Below, one piece after another: positions 16,159-24,240 of a DNA stretch of 24,540 nt; within the stretch, counting starts at the first letter, position 1, and each line of letters starts with the position of its first letter. The stretch comes from Actinomycetota bacterium (GTDB lineage: Bacteria; Actinomycetota; Acidimicrobiia; Acidimicrobiales; UBA8592), in NCBI GenBank assembly GCA_002715425.1, contig PAYW01000024.1, positions 1-24,540 on the forward strand, read 5' to 3'. Both the position numbers and the translations under genes were made by a program. Below the pieces are notes generated by a model. It had not been told where the DNA came from, ran no database searches, and worked only from the letters and a program-made list of their open reading frames with translations.

Positions 16159-19100
16159 CTATTGTTGGGCTCGACGTTCTGCTAGAAGCTCTTTTGCGCG
16201 TTCACCGTTCATTTGTTCAACGGAGTCACCAAGTTGAAGGCTTGCGTTTGTTTCGCCATCGGTAACGTATGGGCCAAATCGGCCTTCTTTGAGGACGATA
16301 GGTTTTTCTGATACTGGGTCAGTGCATGGGCTCCCATCATCGTTTTTCAATGTAATTTCTTTTGATTGTCGTCGGCGAAACTTTTTCGGCTCAGAGAGTA
16401 TTTCACGGGCACGGCTATATGTGATTATGAACGGGTCGTCATCATCTCCAAGGCTTCTGGTGTCATCTCCAAAACGTAGATACGGTCCGTAGGGTCCGTT
16501 ATGAACAGTAATTTCAGGTATTTCCTCTTCTGATATTTCGGTTTCTGAATCAGGGTTCGTAGGAGTAATTTGCGAATCATCATCTGGCTCTAGAACCTTA
16601 GGGAGGCTCAGGAGCTGTAAGGCTTCTTCCTTGGTTAGAGTTTCAGGATCCATTCCATCTAATAATGAAGCAGTTTTAGGCCGAGGAGTGTTTTTAAGTC
16701 TTTCCCTTTCAAAGAGAATATCAACAGCAACTTGGCAATTATCGAATTTGGACAACGCAGATATGAATAATTCGATATTTTTGATTTTTGATTCGGGTTC
16801 CTTCAACGTTAGAAGTTCCTCCCAGTACCCGGAGTCATGCAGTAGTTCACGGATAAGGGAACTCGGTCTTTCACTTTCCTGTTTTTTCTGATACTGCGTA
16901 ATCAGATGGATCAGATTTTCTAGCGCTGATTCTTGACTGCTTCCTGGTTTAAGTACACTCCCTGTCTGGAAAGCTTCCAGTAAACTGCACTGGTTATCTT
17001 CTGCAATTTTTTGAAAGTGCTCAATTGATCTTTTCCCAATTCCACGTTTGGGTGAGTTAAGTAGATAGAGAATAGCTTCATTATCCGTCGGGTCCGCAGC
17101 TGAGCGGAGATAGGCAGCAGCTACCTTTAGTGGTTTCAGATGGTGAGGGAGTCGCATTAGCTCGCCTTCTGGTGAAGAAGATCTAGGCCACTTGGGGAAG
17201 TGCCCTAGAGAGACATACCATCCGTAGCTTCCTTGCCTTAGAACTACATCAAGCCCAGTTTCAGGGTCCTCACAGATAATCTGATCCGGTTCTGCTGCTG
17301 CATTTAGGTATTCTTTTGCCTTTAGAACAGTAAGTTGGTCTGGGGGTAGACTTTCGGGGATAGATGCAGTTTCGCCGTCGATGTCGTATTGGACATATGG
17401 CTTCTGGTTGGCAAAACGCGCGTAAATGTTTTGGTTTGATTCAGGATCAACCCCAACATGGTGGGCTATCTCATGACGTAGTTTTGGTAGCTCACCTAGT
17501 TGGATCTTGTCCTGCACATCAACAAGTTTGTGTTTAAATCCTATTGATGGTTCAAACCACCATTTATTGAGAGTTTCAACTCTGTTCTTATTCCCATTTG
17601 CAATTTTGTCGAGGCTCTGTTCTAAGTTAGCTCTATTGTGATATTGGACTTCTTCGTTAAATTCCAATTCGAGGAAGTTGGTTCCTACTATTCCCTTCAC
17701 TGTCGGAACCAATGACCGGCCCTCTTTGTAGGTATATTCTCGTGCGCGAATTTTTCCTATTGTTGCAGAAAAAGTTGAGGGTCGTCCGATGCCTACTTCT
17801 TCCATCCATTTGACAATTGACGACTCAGTAAACCTTGCTGGAGGTTTTGTCGAATGATTTTTAACATCTATTTGATCAATGGTTACGGTTTCTCCTTCAG
17901 GAAGGTCGGGGAGTACTTCTTCACCTTCTACATCTTCATCGTTCTCTGATGTTTCTTCATATATGTACCGGAATCCTGGATGTGTAATAACTCGGCCACT
18001 TGCACTAAATGTCAGGGTTTGGGCTTCGGGACTATTCTCAGTTGAAACACTGCCGCTAAGCAGCATCCGGGCTGTCTCACCTTTTTCATCTGTCATTTGG
18101 GATGCAAGTGTTCTTTTCCAAATAATTTCGTATACCCGTAGTTGGTCTTTATTTAGGTCTCCTTTGAGCTCATCAGGGTGTCGGAACGTTTCGCCGGCTG
18201 GTCGTATCGCTTCATGCGCTAATTGGGCACTAGATGTTTTATTCTCATATGTTCTAACTTCTCGAGGTAGGTATTCTATTCCGCACTCGGTTTCTATACT
18301 TGCTCGAGCCGCTTCAATAGCTTGATCAGATAGCGCAGTACTATCTGTTCGGTGATATGTGATATACCCATTTTGGTACAAGCTCTGCGCTATCCCCATG
18401 GCTGCGCTGGCTGACCCTCCAAGCTTGTTAATAACTTCTTGCTGAAAGGTTGATGTAGTGAAAGGAGGTTTCGGTTTTCTTTGATATGGAGAACGTTCAA
18501 TCGAACTCACAGAAAGAGTTTTAGATTTCAATGCTTCTTTCAACGAGTTCGAACGGCTCTCATCTAGCACGACTACTTCGTTGCTTTTTTTAAGCTCTCC
18601 ATTCTCATCGAAATCATTTTTTCCGGAAACCACTTTCTGGTTGTTGATTTCTATAAGTTTTGTGTTAAACATGGCATCTTTTTTTGTTATGACACTTGCA
18701 GATAAGCTGCAATAGTCAGCGCTTATAAACTTGATGCGTTCTCGTTCACGTTCAACTAGTCGTCGGGTCGTTGGACTTTGAACCGGTCCTCCGGAAGCCC
18801 CACCTCCTATGACTTGCCTCATGACACCAGACCAACCAAAACCTGACATTCGGTCCATGATTCTTCGGGCTTCTTGTGCAGCTACAAGGTCCATATCGAT
18901 ATCTCTGGTTTGTTCGAGGGCGCCAATAATGGCTTTTTCTGTTATTTCATGAAAGACCATTCTGTAAAAAGGGACTTTAGGTTTGAGGACTTCAACTAGG
19001 TGCCAGGCTATTGCCTCTCCCTCACGGTCTTCGTCAGTAGCAAGGTATAGAAGTTCAACGTTCTTTAATGCTTTACGTAATTGGGTTATCGTTTTTTTAC

Positions 19101-19359
19101 TATTTTCGCTAACGACGTACCATGGTTCCCAGATATTTTCTGAAGGGTTTTCTCCAGATACGTCAATACCGTAACTATGAAGTTCTGAGTTATTTTCATG
19201 AATTGTCAGGTTGTACCGTTTATCAGTTTTGACATTTTTTGGTTGAATGATGTCCCTGATATGTCCAACTGAAGCTTCGACTGAGTAATCAGACCCAAGG
19301 TAGCGTTTGATTGTTTTCGCTTTCGCTGGTGATTCAACTATGACAAGTGCTTTAGGCAC
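16159..19359 (-). CDS. topA: DNA topoisomerase I with embedded UvrD/PcrA-like 2B segment
   Basis: Type IA topoisomerase that relaxes negative supercoils. The 1066-residue protein has a TOPRIM domain (VIVESPAKAKTIKRYLG at about 6-22; ATDEDREGE at 107-115). The catalytic Tyr is Tyr335 in GYITYHRTDS, and HEAIRPAG is at about 382-389. C-terminal TopA repeats end with GRFGPYVTDGETNASL. There are no zinc fingers, and the Lys-rich tail common in actinobacteria is lacking. Residues about 740-890 do not look like TopA: they read as a helicase 2B subdomain (AAAYLRSAADPTD, LNSPKRGIGKRSIEHFQKIA, ELLHDSGYWEELL). After this insert PRPKTASLLDGM resumes normal TopA sequence. The frame is uninterrupted. Start is GTG 19359 with weak Shine-Dalgarno. 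Confidence 0.95.
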   Translation of the reverse strand: MPKALVIVESPAKAKTIKRYLGSDYSVEASVGHIRDIIQPKNVKTDKRYNLTIHENNSELHSYGIDVSGENPSENIWEPWYVVSENSKKTITQLRKALKNVELLYLATDEDREGEAIAWHLVEVLKPKVPFYRMVFHEITEKAIIGALEQTRDIDMDLVAAQEARRIMDRMSGFGWSGVMRQVIGGGASGGPVQSPTTRRLVERERERIKFISADYCSLSASVITKKDAMFNTKLIEINNQKVVSGKNDFDENGELKKSNEVVVLDESRSNSLKEALKSKTLSVSSIERSPYQRKPKPPFTTSTFQQEVINKLGGSASAAMGIAQSLYQNGYITYHRTDSTALSDQAIEAARASIETECGIEYLPREVRTYENKTSSAQLAHEAIRPAGETFRHPDELKGDLNKDQLRVYEIIWKRTLASQMTDEKGETARMLLSGSVSTENSPEAQTLTFSASGRVITHPGFRYIYEETSENDEDVEGEEVLPDLPEGETVTIDQIDVKNHSTKPPARFTESSIVKWMEEVGIGRPSTFSATIGKIRAREYTYKEGRSLVPTVKGIVGTNFLELEFNEEVQYHNRANLEQSLDKIANGNKNRVETLNKWWFEPSIGFKHKLVDVQDKIQLGELPKLRHEIAHHVGVDPESNQNIYARFANQKPYVQYDIDGETASIPESLPPDQLTVLKAKEYLNAAAEPDQIICEDPETGLDVVLRQGSYGWYVSLGHFPKWPRSSSPEGELMRLPHHLKPLKVAAAYLRSAADPTDNEAILYLLNSPKRGIGKRSIEHFQKIAEDNQCSLLEAFQTGSVLKPGSSQESALENLIHLITQYQKKQESERPSSLIRELLHDSGYWEELLTLKEPESKIKNIELFISALSKFDNCQVAVDILFERERLKNTPRPKTASLLDGMDPETLTKEEALQLLSLPKVLEPDDDSQITPTNPDSETEISEEEIPEITVHNGPYGPYLRFGDDTRSLGDDDDPFIITYSRAREILSEPKKFRRRQSKEITLKNDDGSPCTDPVSEKPIVLKEGRFGPYVTDGETNASLQLGDSVEQMNGERAKELLAERRAQQ
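16690..17145 (-). other. UvrD/PcrA/Rep-like 2B subdomain inside topA
   Basis: This part of topA (residues about 739-890) follows the order of conserved segments in the 2B subdomain of superfamily 1A helicases. They are [IV]xxALAYLR-xxANPxDD, then N[VS]PxRGIGxxT, then a SLxEAL stretch, then LxExLxxSGY and NIxEFxSxxxEF. The corresponding pieces here are VAAAYLRSAADPTDNEA, LLNSPKRGIGKRSIE, CSLLEAFQ, IRELLHDSGYWEELL and KNIELFISALSKF. None of the helicase motor motifs (Walker A/B, motifs V or VI) are present. The 2B subdomain contacts duplex DNA in UvrD/PcrA, so a DNA-binding accessory role is inferred. Confidence 0.8.
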
Positions 19360-19418
19360 AATCCATCCATTTCTATTCTAAGTAGCATCAAAAAAACTGT
19401 GTTTGCTTTCGGGGCGTG

Positions 19419-19446
19419 AGAGTAACCTAAAATTTCGCGTTTGCAA
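19419..19446 (-). promoter_or_regulatory. Candidate promoter of topA
   Basis: On the minus strand TTGCAA (19446-19441) and TACTCT (19424-19419) are 16 bases apart, in the nhaA-topA gap and about 60 bases before the GTG start. Each box agrees with the vegetative consensus at 3-4 of 6 positions. The AT-rich stretch upstream (AAAAAATCTTTTTTT) could act as an UP-like or curved element. Supercoiling control is common for topA but is not visible here. Confidence 0.3.
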
Positions 19447-19547
19447 CGCATTCTTCGAAAAAAAGATTTTTTGTTTACAAATACGTTGGTTGCGAGTTTT
19501 GCTATGGGTCGTTGACTTTTGTAACTTCTCAGCCCTGTAGGAAAAGC

Positions 19548-20927
19548 TTACCGGTAGCTTTCGTGCTCAACAGTTCTATGTTTTTTTGTTCCGAAATGAA
19601 GGAATATGATGCCTATTACTCCTGCTACCAATGATGCGAATAGGATTCCTATCTTTGATTCATCTGCGAATAGTAAATTATCTTCGTAGGCAAGATTGGT
19701 AATAAAGAGTGCCACCGTAAAGCCAATCCCTGCAGCCGCCGATAAGCCGAGAAGAGACATGTTATTAAGTTCTTTCGGGCGGGTAGTAAAGGGCATTCTT
19801 ATTGCTATCCAAGTCATCAGAAAAATACCTAGTGTTTTTCCTATCACGAGACCGAGTGCGACTCCCCATGTGATAGCACTTCCCGCTGCATCTCCTAAGA
19901 CTCCTCCCCCTAGAGCAACTCCAGCGTTTGCAAATGCGAAGATAGGGATAATGATAAAACTTGAAATTGGGTGAAGTGCTGTCCCTATTCGTTCCGCTAC
20001 CGAAGAAGATGACTCGTTGATTTCCATTGCAGTGATGCGGACATCAACAGGGTAAATGTTTTCTCCTTTTTCGCGAAGCCATTCAAGTGCCTTTATTCCT
20101 TCTTCTTTAGATTGCTGGGGTTTAGCGGGGGTAATAAGGCCGAGGAGGACACCGGCAATCGTAGCGTGAATCCCGGATTCAAATGTTGCTAACCAGAAGG
20201 CGAATCCTAAAAGAATATAAATCGGGATGTACCAAATTTTTAAGAATTTGAGTATCAGGATTGCAGCAAGGATACCTATAGCTGCTATAGACCAAGATAT
20301 TGAGAGGCTGGAAGTGTAGAAAATAGCTATTACTAAAATCGCTCCTATGTCGTCAACTATGGCGAGACTTAAAAGAAATACTTTTAGAGGTCGTCCGACT
20401 CGGTCTCCGAGAAGTGATACGACGCCAACAGCAAATGCAATATCTGTTGCCATTGGAATCCCCCAGCCAGAGGCGGGGTCACCTGATGGGTTAAAAGCGA
20501 AAAAAATGAGTGCTGGGAAGACCATTCCTCCAATCGCCGCTATTGCTGGAAGAGCTGCTGCTTTTGGATCTTTCAGATGGCCTGAAACCAGTTCTCTTTT
20601 TATCTCCAGACCGACAACAAAGAAGAAAATAACCATTAATGCGTCGTTCACTAGTTTCGACAGAGTGAGATGGTGCCCAGATCCTCCCATGTGGTAACTG
20701 CCAATTATTAATTCAAAGTCAGTATTCCAAAGGTTCTCGTAGCTTCCTGACCATGGCGAATTTGCCCAGATAAGGGCAAAGGCTGTTGCGATAAGAAGTA
20801 AGATTCCTCCAGCTGCCTCTATATTTAGAAAATTTCGAACTGGTTTACCGACGCGTCGCGCTAACCCGCTATCTCCACCAAGCCAAGTCCAGTTTGGTAA
20901 ATCAGGTAAAGGCGTATTGTCTGCCAT
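19548..20927 (-). CDS. nhaA: Na+/H+ antiporter NhaA
   Basis: Inner-membrane antiporter exporting Na+ in exchange for H+, for sodium and pH homeostasis. The 459-residue protein has about 12 transmembrane segments. Key residues are in place: Asp162 in MATDIAFAVGV (E. coli Asp133) and Asp192-Asp193 in AIVDDIGAILVI (E. coli Asp163/164). FFFVVGLEIKRELVSG at about 101-116 is also typical. GGAG lies only 2 bases before the ATG. The hydrophilic ends extend slightly past E. coli NhaA. It is flanked by gaps of 188 bases (to topA) and 100 bases (from the unknown gene), so it is probably its own unit. A sodium-rich, for example marine, habitat would fit. Confidence 0.97.
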   Translation of the reverse strand: MADNTPLPDLPNWTWLGGDSGLARRVGKPVRNFLNIEAAGGILLLIATAFALIWANSPWSGSYENLWNTDFELIIGSYHMGGSGHHLTLSKLVNDALMVIFFFVVGLEIKRELVSGHLKDPKAAALPAIAAIGGMVFPALIFFAFNPSGDPASGWGIPMATDIAFAVGVVSLLGDRVGRPLKVFLLSLAIVDDIGAILVIAIFYTSSLSISWSIAAIGILAAILILKFLKIWYIPIYILLGFAFWLATFESGIHATIAGVLLGLITPAKPQQSKEEGIKALEWLREKGENIYPVDVRITAMEINESSSSVAERIGTALHPISSFIIIPIFAFANAGVALGGGVLGDAAGSAITWGVALGLVIGKTLGIFLMTWIAIRMPFTTRPKELNNMSLLGLSAAAGIGFTVALFITNLAYEDNLLFADESKIGILFASLVAGVIGIIFLHFGTKKHRTVEHESYR

Positions 20928-20972
20928 TGCTCCATTCGATCTATCACCTACAAACTCTTATCTTAGAGGGAG

Positions 20973-20996
20973 CATCGAAGAAAAAACTTCTTCATG
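20973..20996. repeat. Inverted repeat between nhaA and the upstream gene
   Basis: CATcGAAGAA (20973-20982) and TTCTTCATG (20988-20996) pair with one bulged base around a 5-base A/C loop. It sits in the 100-base gap after the unknown gene at 21028-21546, so it could be a weak terminator or an mRNA leader hairpin of nhaA. No T-run follows on the minus strand. Confidence 0.25.
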
Positions 20997-21027
20997 TGAA
21001 GTCAAAAAAAATAACTGACTTTTTTCA

Positions 21028-21546
21028 CTATTGGAAATATTTTATTTCTCCGTTCGATGCTTCGACCACTGCATGAACGGCGTGGTGAAGTGCTTCATGC
21101 TGTACTTGAAATTCTTCTATTTCCGGATCGGGTTCTGAAGCAACTGTGGGGATATCCTCTGGATGGATTGAATCTTTTTCCATCTTTGCAAATGCTGCAT
21201 CCCAATTGGTCATGTCAACTTCACGTTCAAGGTACATGCTTGGAGCCTGTAGAAGAGCTCGGTCTATGTCATTTACAATTGCTATCACGATATCTGTGGA
21301 TGTAAGGACTCCAGGAGTAGCTATAAGGTGTAACGCTTGAAGTTTTCTCATTGCCATCGCGATAATCATGTTAGGTGAGCTCAGCTCAACAACTGCCGAA
21401 TCCACTTCTGCTAAGTCGATAGTTACTTTCGGTTCGATTTCGAACCAATTTTTAAGAGTATCAAACAGCCTTTTCGCTATGGAATGCAGCGCCAGTAACT
21501 CATCTGGCTTTGGGAGCATTTCAGGTCCGTTTTCAGCATTTTCCAT
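21028..21546 (-). CDS. Unknown protein beside a partner-switching pair
   Basis: I do not recognise this 172-residue protein. It has no signal peptide or membrane segment. The first 110 residues look alternately helical and strand-like (KVTIDLAEVDSAVVEL; NMIIAMAMRKLQALHLIAT; DIVIAIVNDIDRALL). The middle is acidic (HPEDIPTVASEPDPEIEEF), and a His-rich helix HEALHHAVHAVV lies at about 149-160. It is transcribed in the same direction as the STAS and HATPase genes, starting 51 bases after the latter's stop, so it may act in the same signalling chain. Codon use looks like its neighbours. The function is open; it is called real because of its length and operon position. Confidence 0.65.
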   Translation of the reverse strand: MENAENGPEMLPKPDELLALHSIAKRLFDTLKNWFEIEPKVTIDLAEVDSAVVELSSPNMIIAMAMRKLQALHLIATPGVLTSTDIVIAIVNDIDRALLQAPSMYLEREVDMTNWDAAFAKMEKDSIHPEDIPTVASEPDPEIEEFQVQHEALHHAVHAVVEASNGEIKYFQ

Positions 21547-21597
21547 TCTTTGATGGTAATAAAACCTTGTAAAGAAAAGTTGTCTAGCTTTGATTAT

Positions 21598-22035
21598 TTA
21601 ATTTTCTGAAGGTGGAGAAACGAAGACAACTAGGTTAACGGTCGTTCCTTCATCAGCCGACTCAATTGTTATTTCATCTGCAAGGATTTTCATTAGAGGT
21701 ATGCCAAACCCTCCCTCATACTCGAGTCGGCCCGTGTCAGTAAGTGGTCCGGCTGGGTCCAATGTTTCCGGATCAAACCCTGACCCGCGATCTTGAACCT
21801 CTACTTCTATTCGATCACCATCTATCCCAAATCGGATAGTGATTCGTTCATTTGAGTCGAGTCTTGCATGTGCTCGAATCGCATTTGTTGTAGCTTCAGA
21901 AACTGCAAGTCGAAGGTCATCAATTCGTTGATCGCCCAATGAGTGATCGAGGCTCGCAGCTGAGGCTACAACAGCTCGGACAAGTGAAAGGTATTCAACT
22001 TGTGAGGGAATCTCTAGAGTTATGCCTTTATTCAT
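21598..22035 (-). CDS. RsbW/SpoIIAB-like anti-sigma HATPase
   Basis: A 145-residue GHKL-type ATPase of the anti-sigma kinase family. The N box is LAVSEATTNAIRAH (Glu47, Asn51), the G1 box QDRGSGFDPE (Asp82, Gly84, Gly86), and the G2-like motif GGFGIPLMKILAD at about 111-123. Proteins of this type bind a sigma factor or other target and phosphorylate a STAS antagonist on serine. The gene overlaps the STAS gene before it by 8 bases, as expected for partners. No sigma-B/F type factor is adjacent. The SigR-like ECF factor 9 kb away is not a usual target, so the target is unknown. Confidence 0.9.
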   Translation of the reverse strand: MNKGITLEIPSQVEYLSLVRAVVASAASLDHSLGDQRIDDLRLAVSEATTNAIRAHARLDSNERITIRFGIDGDRIEVEVQDRGSGFDPETLDPAGPLTDTGRLEYEGGFGIPLMKILADEITIESADEGTTVNLVVFVSPPSEN

Positions 22036-22378
22036 TCAACGGTGTCCATGTACTTGGATCTTGGTTCAGGTCGACGCTTGATAGGACGCCATCTAACCCA
22101 GTTAAGGAAAATACTTCCTGAAGGCTGCTAGAAAGTCCTGAACACCTGAAATCACCGCCATTACTTCTCGCTCTTTTTACCCCTCCTACTAGTATTCCGA
22201 GTCCGGTCGAATCTATAAAGTCGACACTTTGTAAATCAACAACTATGTGGATATTTCCTTCGCTGACGTGACGAACAATTTCCTGTCGTAGTTGAGGACC
22301 TGTCGCCATATCAACCTCACCCGCGACATGGATGATCGTCCAGGCCCCTATGGTTGAGTGGGAGAGCGTTAACATCAT
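22028..22378 (-). CDS. STAS-domain anti-sigma factor antagonist
   Basis: A 116-residue single STAS domain of the SpoIIAA/RsbV type. It opens with WTIIHVAGEVDMATGPQL at about 13-30. The conserved phospho-acceptor loop VDFIDSTGLGILVGG at about 52-66 has Ser57 as the likely target of the neighbouring kinase. When unphosphorylated it would bind the kinase and free the kinase's target. Two consecutive ATG codons start the frame; the first is used. No Shine-Dalgarno is seen, while CTATAC lies just upstream, so leaderless translation is possible. It follows the phosphotransferase gene after 96 bases. Confidence 0.92.
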   Translation of the reverse strand: MMLTLSHSTIGAWTIIHVAGEVDMATGPQLRQEIVRHVSEGNIHIVVDLQSVDFIDSTGLGILVGGVKRARSNGGDFRCSGLSSSLQEVFSLTGLDGVLSSVDLNQDPSTWTPLNE

Positions 22379-22389
22379 ATGTATAGGTT

Positions 22390-22420
22390 ATGGGATTGTG
22401 AACCCAGCCGCTGGCTGAAC
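22390..22420. repeat. Short GC-rich hairpin upstream of the STAS gene
   Basis: CAGCC-GCT-GGCTG (5 pairs, 3-base loop), around 22406-22418 on the plus strand, lies in the 96-base gap between the phosphotransferase gene and the STAS gene. No U-tract follows on the minus strand, so termination is doubtful. The surrounding bases were searched without finding other structure. Confidence 0.2.
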
Positions 22421-22474
22421 GAAAAGAAGACTCATTTCTGCTAGTAACTCGTTTCTACGTATTCTTTAATTGAA

Positions 22475-23575
22475 TTACTCCATCAAAGCCCATAGGAGAT
22501 TGCGATGTGGAATTACTTCATCAACGTCTTTTGTCCAAGCTCCTTGTCCAAAATGTACAGATCTGTCATTGATCCTGCTCATAATTATTGCGTGGCGTAA
22601 TCCCGCATAAACCATGAACCAGTGGAGGTCTTGTGGCAAGTGACCGGTTTGGTCTCGGAAAGTTTCTCTGACTGTTTCAGGCATCATAAAGTCAGGTAAG
22701 CCAGGAAATTCATACGTTTCAGCTATATCTTGAAAAAAACTATGAAGGAAGACAAGCCAGCCTAGATCTACTTCAACTGGTGCAAGACCCGCCATTTCCC
22801 AGTCAAGAACGGCAGCTGGGACAAAGGAGTCATTATTGAACATAATATTTCCTATTCTGGCATCACCCCAACTGAGAACTGTTGCGCTTTCTTCAGGCCA
22901 ATTCTGTTCAAGCCATGTAAAAGCATGTTCGATAACGGGATGTTTTCTCTTATCGCCTGTAACCCACTGGTAATAATTTCGTTGGGCCGAAAAATGTCTT
23001 TGTAGGTGACTATTGCCTTCGTCTTCGAATTCGAGAAAGTCGGTATCAAGATCCTTGAGGTCTATTTTGGAAAGTTGACTAATTACTTCAACCGATTGAT
23101 GCTCTAAGATTTTTTGGTTTTCTTGAGAAGCATCTAAAAGCCACCCTCCAAATACATATGGGGGAATGTCAGGTGGAACTCTTCCATCTACCTGTTCCAT
23201 CACAAAAAATGGAACCCCAAGCACAGTAGGGTCAGTTTCCAACCAGAGAACATTTGGGACTGGGATTGAAGTTTTTTCTCGAACAATCTTCATTATGCGG
23301 ACTTGAAGATCAAGATCATATTTTTGGAAAACAGGAATATCTTCCGGAGTTGGTGCGAGACGAGCTACTAGCGAATACTCATTGCTAGGATTTGTGTTCT
23401 TTGCCTTAGCGTTGAAAAGCAGCGTCTCGCTTGACATTCCGGATCCTGATGGTCTTCGGAGGTCAGAGATTATAGCTTCTGAGTCACCAATCCTTTCCTT
23501 TAGCCATTGTCCCAATAACTCTTGTATCTCGTTAAGGTCTCGTGAAGTGCGCTTTGGTTCTAGTTGATCGGACAT
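22475..23575 (-). CDS. APH-family phosphotransferase (kinase-like)
   Basis: A protein-kinase-like fold enzyme of the aminoglycoside phosphotransferase superfamily. It is closest in style to the ACAD10/11 N-terminal and actinobacterial phosphotransferase family proteins rather than to resistance enzymes. Counting from the ATG at 23575 (366 residues), SGSGMSSETLLF at about 52-63 forms the nucleotide loop and YSLVARL at about 77-83 the lysine-like strand region. VMEQVDGRVPPDIPP follows in the hinge region. SWGDARIGNIMF is the catalytic loop (Asp238) and VLDWEMAGLAP the metal-binding Asp258 motif. The brace and catalytic motifs look intact. The substrate is unknown, possibly an acyl or hydroxy intermediate of lipid metabolism. 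A TTG at 23596 is an alternative start. Divergent from the next gene. Confidence 0.85.
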   Translation of the reverse strand: MSDQLEPKRTSRDLNEIQELLGQWLKERIGDSEAIISDLRRPSGSGMSSETLLFNAKAKNTNPSNEYSLVARLAPTPEDIPVFQKYDLDLQVRIMKIVREKTSIPVPNVLWLETDPTVLGVPFFVMEQVDGRVPPDIPPYVFGGWLLDASQENQKILEHQSVEVISQLSKIDLKDLDTDFLEFEDEGNSHLQRHFSAQRNYYQWVTGDKRKHPVIEHAFTWLEQNWPEESATVLSWGDARIGNIMFNNDSFVPAAVLDWEMAGLAPVEVDLGWLVFLHSFFQDIAETYEFPGLPDFMMPETVRETFRDQTGHLPQDLHWFMVYAGLRHAIIMSRINDRSVHFGQGAWTKDVDEVIPHRNLLWALME

Positions 23576-23638
23576 CGGTTTTGAGAATACCAGCAAGTGA
23601 GTGGGCGCGGATATTGATTGGGCTCTACTTTATAGTAA
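23576..23638. promoter_or_regulatory. Divergent promoter region
   Basis: The 63-base gap between the phosphotransferase gene and the plus-strand unknown gene must hold both promoters, if the start codons are right. ACTTTATAGTAAGT near its right end (about 23627-23640) gives TATAGT on the plus strand and TATAAA on the minus strand. These are overlapping -10-like boxes within an ACTT...AAGT inverted repeat. No convincing -35 boxes were found. Confidence 0.25.
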
Positions 23639-24214
23639 GTGGATCTCATTCGGATTAGAGGGTCGATCAGTTCGGCAGGTTTTGCCGGCGGTAATAGATT
23701 TGTAGTTGGCCATTGGGAGCGATCACCTATCGGCCCTTTTGGTGACGTTATGTGGGGTACCCCAGATGGGCAAAGACTTCTATTAGCTGGCAATCAGGAA
23801 GTAGCTGATTTTGTTACTTCTATTTATAACTTTGATGACGTCCGTGTAGGGAAACTCAAAACAGAGTCTGATGGGCGAAAGACCACTGTTGAGGGATTAG
23901 GTTTTAATCTTTACTTGTCGGGTGGAATGGCCCGCTTTGTTCCATTTCCACGCCCTCTCTCGTTTACTAGATTTGTTGAAAGACCGTTGGCTAAAACTCT
24001 GATGGGGGTGGAAACTTTTGGTACTAGTTCTCGAGGTGTTTCTGAATGGTATCAGGCAAGACAATGGCGGTGGGTTAAGGATGGACATGCCAATGTAGAT
24101 GGAATTTCTTTAGGTTCTCCTCAGAGATTTTCTCAACCGATTAATGTTGGTTTTTCTGAACCCCCAGAAAAACCGGCGATAGTTTCTTTGCAAGTGGCGA
24201 TTAAATTCCCATAA
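23639..24214 (+). CDS. Conserved actinobacterial protein of unknown function
   Basis: A 191-residue protein, soluble, without signal peptide or membrane segment, mainly strand-rich. Distinctive segments are GGNRFVVGHWERSPIGPFGD at about 17-36, VMWGTPDGQRLLLAG at about 37-51, FVTSIYNFDDVRV at about 58-70 and ARFVPFPRPLSFTRFVERP at about 98-116. I have the impression of a family common in actinobacteria but cannot name a function. The GTG at 23639 lies only 2 bases after a TATAGT box, so if that box is used the real start is further downstream. It stands apart from the minus-strand genes and precedes the peptide ORF and selC. Confidence 0.6.
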   Translation: MDLIRIRGSISSAGFAGGNRFVVGHWERSPIGPFGDVMWGTPDGQRLLLAGNQEVADFVTSIYNFDDVRVGKLKTESDGRKTTVEGLGFNLYLSGGMARFVPFPRPLSFTRFVERPLAKTLMGVETFGTSSRGVSEWYQARQWRWVKDGHANVDGISLGSPQRFSQPINVGFSEPPEKPAIVSLQVAIKFP

Positions 24215-24227
24215 GAATTTAACAAGC

Positions 24228-24233
24228 TATAGT
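24228..24233 (+). promoter_or_regulatory. -10 box placed for a leaderless message
   Basis: TATAGT (5 of 6 consensus) ends exactly 7 bases before the ATG at 24241, so transcription would begin at or beside the A of the start codon. No -35 box was recognised. It supports the short ORF that follows. Confidence 0.4.
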
Positions 24234-24240
24234 TCTTTAA

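Noticed and set aside
17879..18325. Plus-strand 148-codon open frame inside topA
   Set aside because: The opposite strand encodes conserved TopA sequence here. The translation is low-complexity Ser-rich, typical of a shadow frame.
16159..19359. That the helicase-like part of topA is a frameshift artefact or two fused contig ends
   Set aside because: The frame is continuous, both flanks are proper TopA, and codon use does not change at the borders. The point remains checkable with reads but is not favoured.
22475..23575. Aminoglycoside resistance gene
   Set aside because: The APH fold motifs are there, but the sequence style (long N-terminus, DWEMAGLAP motif) matches the broad phosphotransferase family near acyl-CoA metabolism, and there is no mobile context.
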